Notes under the pieces: generated by a model
Seen by the model: only the letters and a program-made list of their open reading frames with translations
What the model was told of the DNA's origin: nothing
Databases searched by the model: none
Shown here: piece by piece, positions 8,601 through 10,585 of the stretch
How the letters are laid out: every line of letters starts with the position of its first letter
Numbering within the stretch: position 1 is the stretch's first letter
Assembly (NCBI GenBank): GCA_051880395.1
Contig: JBJENW010000228.1
Coordinates: 1 to 10,585 of the forward strand
Reading direction: 5' to 3'
Source of the DNA: JBJENW01 sp051880395
GTDB taxonomy: Bacteria > Bacillota > Clostridia > Lachnospirales > Lachnospiraceae
Length of the DNA: 10,585 nt
Position numbers and translations under genes: made by a program

Positions 8601-9614
8601 AGTATACCGGGTGAATGGCCGAGTATTCCGAGCTGGAACAATCCAGGTGAGAATCCAAGTAATCCGGATGAAAAACCAAGCAAGCCGTCCGACGAAACTT
8701 CTGGAAGCCGTCCGAGCGAGGAACCGGGAAAAGGCAGTGAACCAAGCGAAAAACCGGGCGTTCCAAGTGAGGAGGTAAGCCGTCCGAGTGAGAACCCAAG
8801 CGAACCGCCGAGCCAGAGCAGCCGTCCGAGTAAAAACCCAAGTGAACCGCCGAGTCAGGGCAGCCATCCGAGCGAGAATACAAGTGTGCAGCCAAGTCAG
8901 AGCAGCCGCCCAAGTGAAGAATCAAATGAAGGAAGCACAACGAGCGAACCGAGTCAGAAACCGGAAGTGCCGAGTACAACCAGTACACCGGCAAGTGTTC
9001 CGACAAGCACACCTTCGAGTATACCGAGCGTTCCAAGTGAAAGTCAGCCGTCCGTGAAACCGTCTCAGCCGAAGAAAGTAGAAAAACTGACGGTAAAAGA
9101 AACAACGGTTACATTAAAATTAAAACAGACGAAAAAGCTGACGGTGAAACTAAAACCAACCGATGCAGCGGACAAGTCGTTGAAATGCACGAGCAATGAG
9201 CCCAAAATCGTCAAAGTATCCGCAAACGGGACGTTGACAGCAAAGAAAGCAGGAGTTGCAAAAGTCACGATCGCATCCAAGGAAAATCCGAAGGCAAAGC
9301 AGACGATCACAGTCAAAGTCAAACCAAATGCGGTTTCCGGATTAAAGAAAAAAGCCGTCGCAAAAAACCAGATCAAGGTGGAATGGAAAAAGCAATCCGC
9401 TGTGACAGGCTATGAGGTAAGCTATGCTGTCAAAACGAAGAAAAAGACAGCAAAAGCGAAGGTATTTACCACTAAGAAGAACACCGCTGTTTTGAAAAAA
9501 TTAAACGCAAATACGACCTATAAAATCAAAGTGAGAGCGTATACGAAAAATAAAAACGGTACCGTCTATGGTGACTTTTCCAAAGAACTGAACGTGAAGA
9601 CGGCGAAAAAATAA
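5622..9614 (+). CDS. secreted pectate lyase (PL1) fused to BspA-type leucine-rich repeats, Ig-like and Fn3-like domains
   Basis: Extracellular PL1 pectate lyase, 1330 residues, starting at TTG. The signal peptide (MRNKKKIAALMLAGVLAV...) is cut somewhere before residue 40. Residues about 40-125 look like an Fn3-like beta-sandwich that precedes PL1 in some lyases. The PL1 module (about 130-450) keeps the full set expected from alignment with Erwinia PelC: D293 (Ca), D337 and D341 in EGDGSCDFKRG (Ca), K360 in CHKTNLLG, and R388/R393 in RMPLVR (catalytic and substrate arginines). After a Ser/Pro linker (about 525-606), residues about 607-902 are BspA-type LRRs, with repeated patterns like IPESVTKISGTAFSGC. 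A second linker (about 902-1150) has Trp-rich and Ser/Pro repeats. It ends in a lysine-rich Ig-like domain (about 1152-1236) and an Fn3-like domain (1238-1330), homologous to the lyase 1 end. No LPXTG or SLH is visible. It has its own promoter and terminator, so it is monocistronic. Confidence 0.92.
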   Translation: MRNKKKIAALMLAGVLAVTTCFGEAGSVRTLGTMRVEAAEMRVENSSNWTSASMSEALSAEWEDSQAKHAKVYYKRSESGSYIQVTDGQLIRQIDNQKARVDLLGLPAGNYDLKIISSSGTTYEKSGIAVSAYDRSGYAHFQYTSGVGAYQDTGALKNQAIVVYVTEENKNSVTIPGYESYGTGIGNILNGKGNSAPLFTALAKDQKALDIRLIGTVTAPEGLTEYDGTGNGGTKGDNGNMAIIRNAKNITIEGVGSDACINGWGISFFVGSGFENHESYEVRNLTFKNAPEDALGFQGAMSGSKLTDPIEHVWVHHNSFYPGYCANPAESDKAEGDGSCDFKRGQYATLAYNYYEKCHKTNLLGASDSNLQFHLTFHHNYYKDCASRMPLVRQADIHLYNNYFVGSTSTTVDARASAFVFSEANYFEKCKRPVKTDAATTIVKSYGDVFDQCTQDNKATVVTDRAQTISGNCTYANFDTNAQIFYYDSAKKVSNVAHLTDAQTAKQECLQRSGAGKESAGVEIPIVQPSQPSEPSKPSESSKPSEPSKPSESSKPVSSSQPGGSGSLGETSQPVSSSQPGGSGSLGETSQPGSSGQSGSSQSTGDCGKPNTQANVKWEYDKATKTLTLRGEGETADQAAAWDAFRSDIAAVKVESGVTSLGKTLFKDCTNLVSVNLPASVNQIAAETFDGCGKLAKIVVNSSNKTYCSKNDSLFTKDFKTLLRAAAKKDLNILAGVETVERCAVTGAVVLQKVRIPESVTKISGTAFSGCTNLAQFTVDENNKNYSSDAYGLYTKDQTIFVRGCAKEEIKVADSVTEIGQAAFAGCQTLKNIQLPKGLTKIGGQAFADCKGLETVEIPESVKSIEADAFEGCEHLMLSVTSGSYAQTYAKEQQIPYRLNGEPVSEPASEPASEPTSEPSQGSGSTSGSDSASGSGSVSKPDWIPSFPSEWPSLPGGLPSIPGEWPSIPSGLPSLPGEWPSLPGFPSEWPSLPSIPGEWPSIPSWNNPGENPSNPDEKPSKPSDETSGSRPSEEPGKGSEPSEKPGVPSEEVSRPSENPSEPPSQSSRPSKNPSEPPSQGSHPSENTSVQPSQSSRPSEESNEGSTTSEPSQKPEVPSTTSTPASVPTSTPSSIPSVPSESQPSVKPSQPKKVEKLTVKETTVTLKLKQTKKLTVKLKPTDAADKSLKCTSNEPKIVKVSANGTLTAKKAGVAKVTIASKENPKAKQTITVKVKPNAVSGLKKKAVAKNQIKVEWKKQSAVTGYEVSYAVKTKKKTAKAKVFTTKKNTAVLKKLNANTTYKIKVRAYTKNKNGTVYGDFSKELNVKTAKK
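7215..7286 (+). repeat. two 36-bp tandem repeats in lyase 2 linker 1
   Basis: PSEPSKPSESSK occurs twice in a row (7215-7250 and 7251-7286), almost identical at DNA level. It forms the start of a flexible spacer between the PL1 and LRR modules. Confidence 0.85.
7287..7394 (+). repeat. two 54-bp tandem repeats in lyase 2 linker 1
   Basis: PVSSSQPGGSGSLGETSQ occurs twice (7287-7340 and 7341-7394) with only a few synonymous changes, indicating recent duplication. The unit length equals that of the lyase 1 array, but the sequence is different. Confidence 0.88.
8325..8372 (+). repeat. four 12-bp repeats (EPxS) opening lyase 2 linker 2
   Basis: Consecutive units at 8325, 8337, 8349 and 8361 encode EPVS, EPAS, EPAS and EPTS. 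This is the Glu/Pro/Ser start of the long second linker. Confidence 0.75.
8445..8636 (+). repeat. Trp-rich Pro/Ser linker segment with 7-residue periodicity
   Basis: Seven tryptophan codons (8448, 8472, 8514, 8556, 8586, 8616, 8634) are spread through PSEWPSL, PGGLPSI, PGEWPSI, PSGLPSL, PGEWPSL and similar heptads, with Trp and Leu alternating every 7 residues in the best-ordered part. The adjoining linker is hydrophilic and Trp-free, so this segment is distinct. It could be a binding or stacking segment rather than a passive spacer (inference). Confidence 0.8.
8778..8903 (+). repeat. three 42-bp repeats in lyase 2 linker 2
   Basis: Units at 8778-8819, 8820-8861 and 8862-8903 encode variants of SRPSENPSEPPSQS; a fourth begins at 8904 and decays. 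This is Ser/Pro/Glu spacer sequence before the Ig-like domain. Confidence 0.75.
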
Positions 9615-9624
9615 AGAGAAAAAC

Positions 9625-9667
9625 AGCCCCGCCGGAAAATCCGGCAGGGCTTTGTTTTTTCTTTTTA
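9625..9667. terminator. rho-independent, probably bidirectional terminator between lyase 2 and ndk
   Basis: A 12-bp stem with one mismatch (9625-9636 with 9640-9651, AGCCCCGCCGGA against TCCGGCAGGGCT) and an AAA loop starts 10 nt after the lyase 2 stop. A T-rich tract follows on the + strand (9651-9667), and the - strand also runs into T-rich sequence (complement of 9605-9624). This suits the convergent genes it separates. Confidence 0.9.
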
Positions 9668-9669
9668 TC

Positions 9670-10104
9670 TTAACTCCATTCATCCAGATAAGAATCCAGA
9701 AACTCCGGAAACCACATGGAAATCTCACGTTTCGCATGTTCTACAGAATCGGAGCCGTGTACCGTGTTATCGGTTTTTCCTTTTGCATATTTGGCACGGA
9801 TTGTGCCTTCTGCCGCTTCCGCCGGATCTGTGGCACCGTTGACACGGCGAACGGTGTTTACAGCGTCCTCGCCCTCTAAGATCATGGCTACGAGCGGGCT
9901 TCTTGTGATGAAGTCGACCAATTCCTGATAGAATGGTTTATCCTTCAGATCAATGTAGTGCTGGCGTGCGAATTCTTTGTTGATCTTGATCATTTTTAAG
10001 GCAACAATTTTTAAGCCTGCTTTTTCATAGAGGTTTAAAATTTCCCCGATATGATTGCCTTCTACGCCGTCTGGTTTTACAAGTGCTAAAGTCTTTTCTG
10101 CCAT
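9670..10104 (-). CDS. ndk: nucleoside diphosphate kinase
   Basis: Cytoplasmic enzyme that transfers the gamma-phosphate of ATP to NDPs through a phosphohistidine, balancing NTP and dNTP pools. The 144-residue product starts MAEKTLALVKPDG and carries the KPD motif (residues 10-12), GATDPAEAAEGTIR (90-103) and the active-site block NTVHGSDS (113-120) with catalytic H116. Length fits the family. RSP at 68-70 replaces the more usual SGP; this looks like a lineage variant, not damage. The start at 10104 follows AGGAGG (complement of 10114-10119) with 9-nt spacing. The frame stays open for 80 more codons upstream through a palindromic repeat, but those residues have no ndk homology and should not be included. 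It is convergent with lyase 2, shares its terminator and has no evident tie to pectin use. Confidence 0.96.
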   Translation of the reverse strand: MAEKTLALVKPDGVEGNHIGEILNLYEKAGLKIVALKMIKINKEFARQHYIDLKDKPFYQELVDFITRSPLVAMILEGEDAVNTVRRVNGATDPAEAAEGTIRAKYAKGKTDNTVHGSDSVEHAKREISMWFPEFLDSYLDEWS

Positions 10105-10151
10105 AGTATACTCCCTCCTGGTTTGTAATAGTGTAAATGATAAAGTAACCC

Positions 10152-10313
10152 AGTGTACTGTCTCATTGATATTCAGCCAAATCCCTTGTTTATTTGCCCA
10201 TCTGACTGCGTTGGATTCATTCAACGATGCCACCGGCATCGCCTCGTTCATCCGCCTTGCAGATGAACAAATATCCTGCGGCATTTGGCTAAACATCAAT
10301 GAGACAGTACACT
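10152..10313. repeat. 162-bp imperfect palindrome in the ndk leader
   Basis: The outer arms 10152-10182 and 10283-10313 match over 31 bp with two mismatches. The inner arms remain partly complementary (TATTTG and CATCTG blocks), and the centre is a perfect 7-bp stem, CGATGCC/GGCATCG, at 10225-10241 with a 3-nt loop. It ends 48 bp before the ndk start and lies between promoter and gene, so the ndk mRNA would carry a long hairpin. Its sequence is unrelated to the palindrome at 5043-5425. It is most simply a small mobile or MITE-like repeat; no flanking target duplication was recognised. Confidence 0.8.
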
Positions 10314-10432
10314 TGCTGTCCATGCTTGTGTATATCCCCCACATAGAACGGTTCTTGTTGAATCTCTATATATATCGTCAGTCAGGACCGTTTTATAAAC
10401 CTTTTTTTACACGCACAAGCAAATATATTATT

Positions 10433-10463
10433 ATTATATCATAAAGTATAAAAAAATTGACAA
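10433..10463 (-). promoter_or_regulatory. ndk: candidate extended -10 promoter for ndk
   Basis: On the minus strand TTGTCA (complement of 10458-10463) is followed after 19 bp by TATAAT (complement of 10433-10438), preceded by TG one base upstream (TGATATAAT, an extended -10). The long spacer is offset by the extended -10. It predicts a start near 10426 and a leader of about 320 nt that includes the palindrome. The region is AT-rich, so chance matches are possible. Confidence 0.5.
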
Positions 10464-10465
10464 TA

Positions 10466-10483
10466 ATTTTACGAATTTTACGA
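10466..10483. repeat. two adjacent 9-bp direct repeats by the ndk -35 box
   Basis: ATTTTACGA at 10466-10474 is repeated immediately at 10475-10483, just upstream (minus sense) of the candidate ndk -35 box. The position suits an activator site, but the sequence is AT-rich and no regulator is identified. Confidence 0.35.
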
Positions 10484-10528
10484 AAAATCTTCAATTTACT
10501 AAATTTCTATTTATACTACTAATTCCCA

Positions 10529-10585
10529 GACGGACGTTTCCGGGATTCGGCGGGGAGATTCGCACTGGGGATGGCTGGTTCAAAA
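10529..10585. repeat. partial copy of the element found after lyase 1, cut by the window end
   Basis: Positions 10529-10548 equal 5065-5084 exactly (20 bp) and 10551-10559 equal 5151-5159, with the intervening 66 bp of the first copy missing. The rest (to 10585) was not matched. It shows that parts of the 383-bp palindrome are dispersed in this genome. Confidence 0.65.

Noticed and set aside
8050..9105. Long minus-strand open frame of 351 codons opposite lyase 2
   Set aside because: It is an antisense shadow of the Ser/Pro codon-biased linker (AGT/CCG/GAA), rich in His/Ser/Leu with no domain or start signals.
10055..10444. Plus-strand open frame of 129 codons over the ndk start and leader
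   Set aside because: It overlaps ndk antisense and the palindrome, has no ribosome site, and its residues mirror the repeat.

Overview
The window carries two very large, tandem, same-strand genes for secreted multidomain pectate lyases (245-5044 and 5622-9614), followed by a convergent nucleoside diphosphate kinase gene (ndk, 10104-9670). Both lyases have Gram-positive-style signal peptides, strong AGGAGG-type ribosome sites occur, and long Ser/Pro/Gly linkers, a BspA-type leucine-rich repeat and Ig-like/fibronectin-like C-termini are present. Together these suggest a pectin-degrading anaerobic Firmicute, most likely of the Lachnospiraceae (inference from protein style; no taxonomic marker is present).

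Layout. 1-244: regulatory region with a TTGACA-N17-CATAAT promoter whose -10 box lies inside a 19-bp-arm inverted repeat. 245-5044: lyase 1 (signal peptide, PL1 module, ricin-type beta-trefoil, second PL1-like module, repeat-rich linker, Ig-like domain, Fn3-like domain). Its linker contains a run of exactly 100 N placed inside a 54-bp tandem repeat, so its real length is unknown. 5045-5621: intergenic region dominated by a 383-bp near-perfect palindrome, then the promoter of lyase 2, which shares TTGACA-N11-GGGTGACATAATTTA with lyase 1. 5622-9614: lyase 2 (TTG start, signal peptide, N-terminal beta-sandwich-like domain, complete PL1 active site, linker, BspA-type LRR, second linker with a Trp-rich 7-residue periodicity, Ig-like and Fn3-like domains). 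9625-9667: hairpin terminator serving both convergent genes. 9670-10104: ndk. 10105-10585: ndk leader with a second, unrelated 162-bp palindrome, an extended -10 promoter, and at the window edge a fragment related to the 383-bp palindrome.

How it works together. The two lyases look like independently transcribed, co-regulated paralogues that cleave homogalacturonan outside the cell. Their homologous lysine-rich Ig-like/Fn3-like C-termini probably do the same job, perhaps wall or surface retention; neither has an LPXTG motif or SLH domain. ndk is a housekeeping gene with no evident functional link. The least explained content is the non-coding palindromes and the shared promoter/operator motif.
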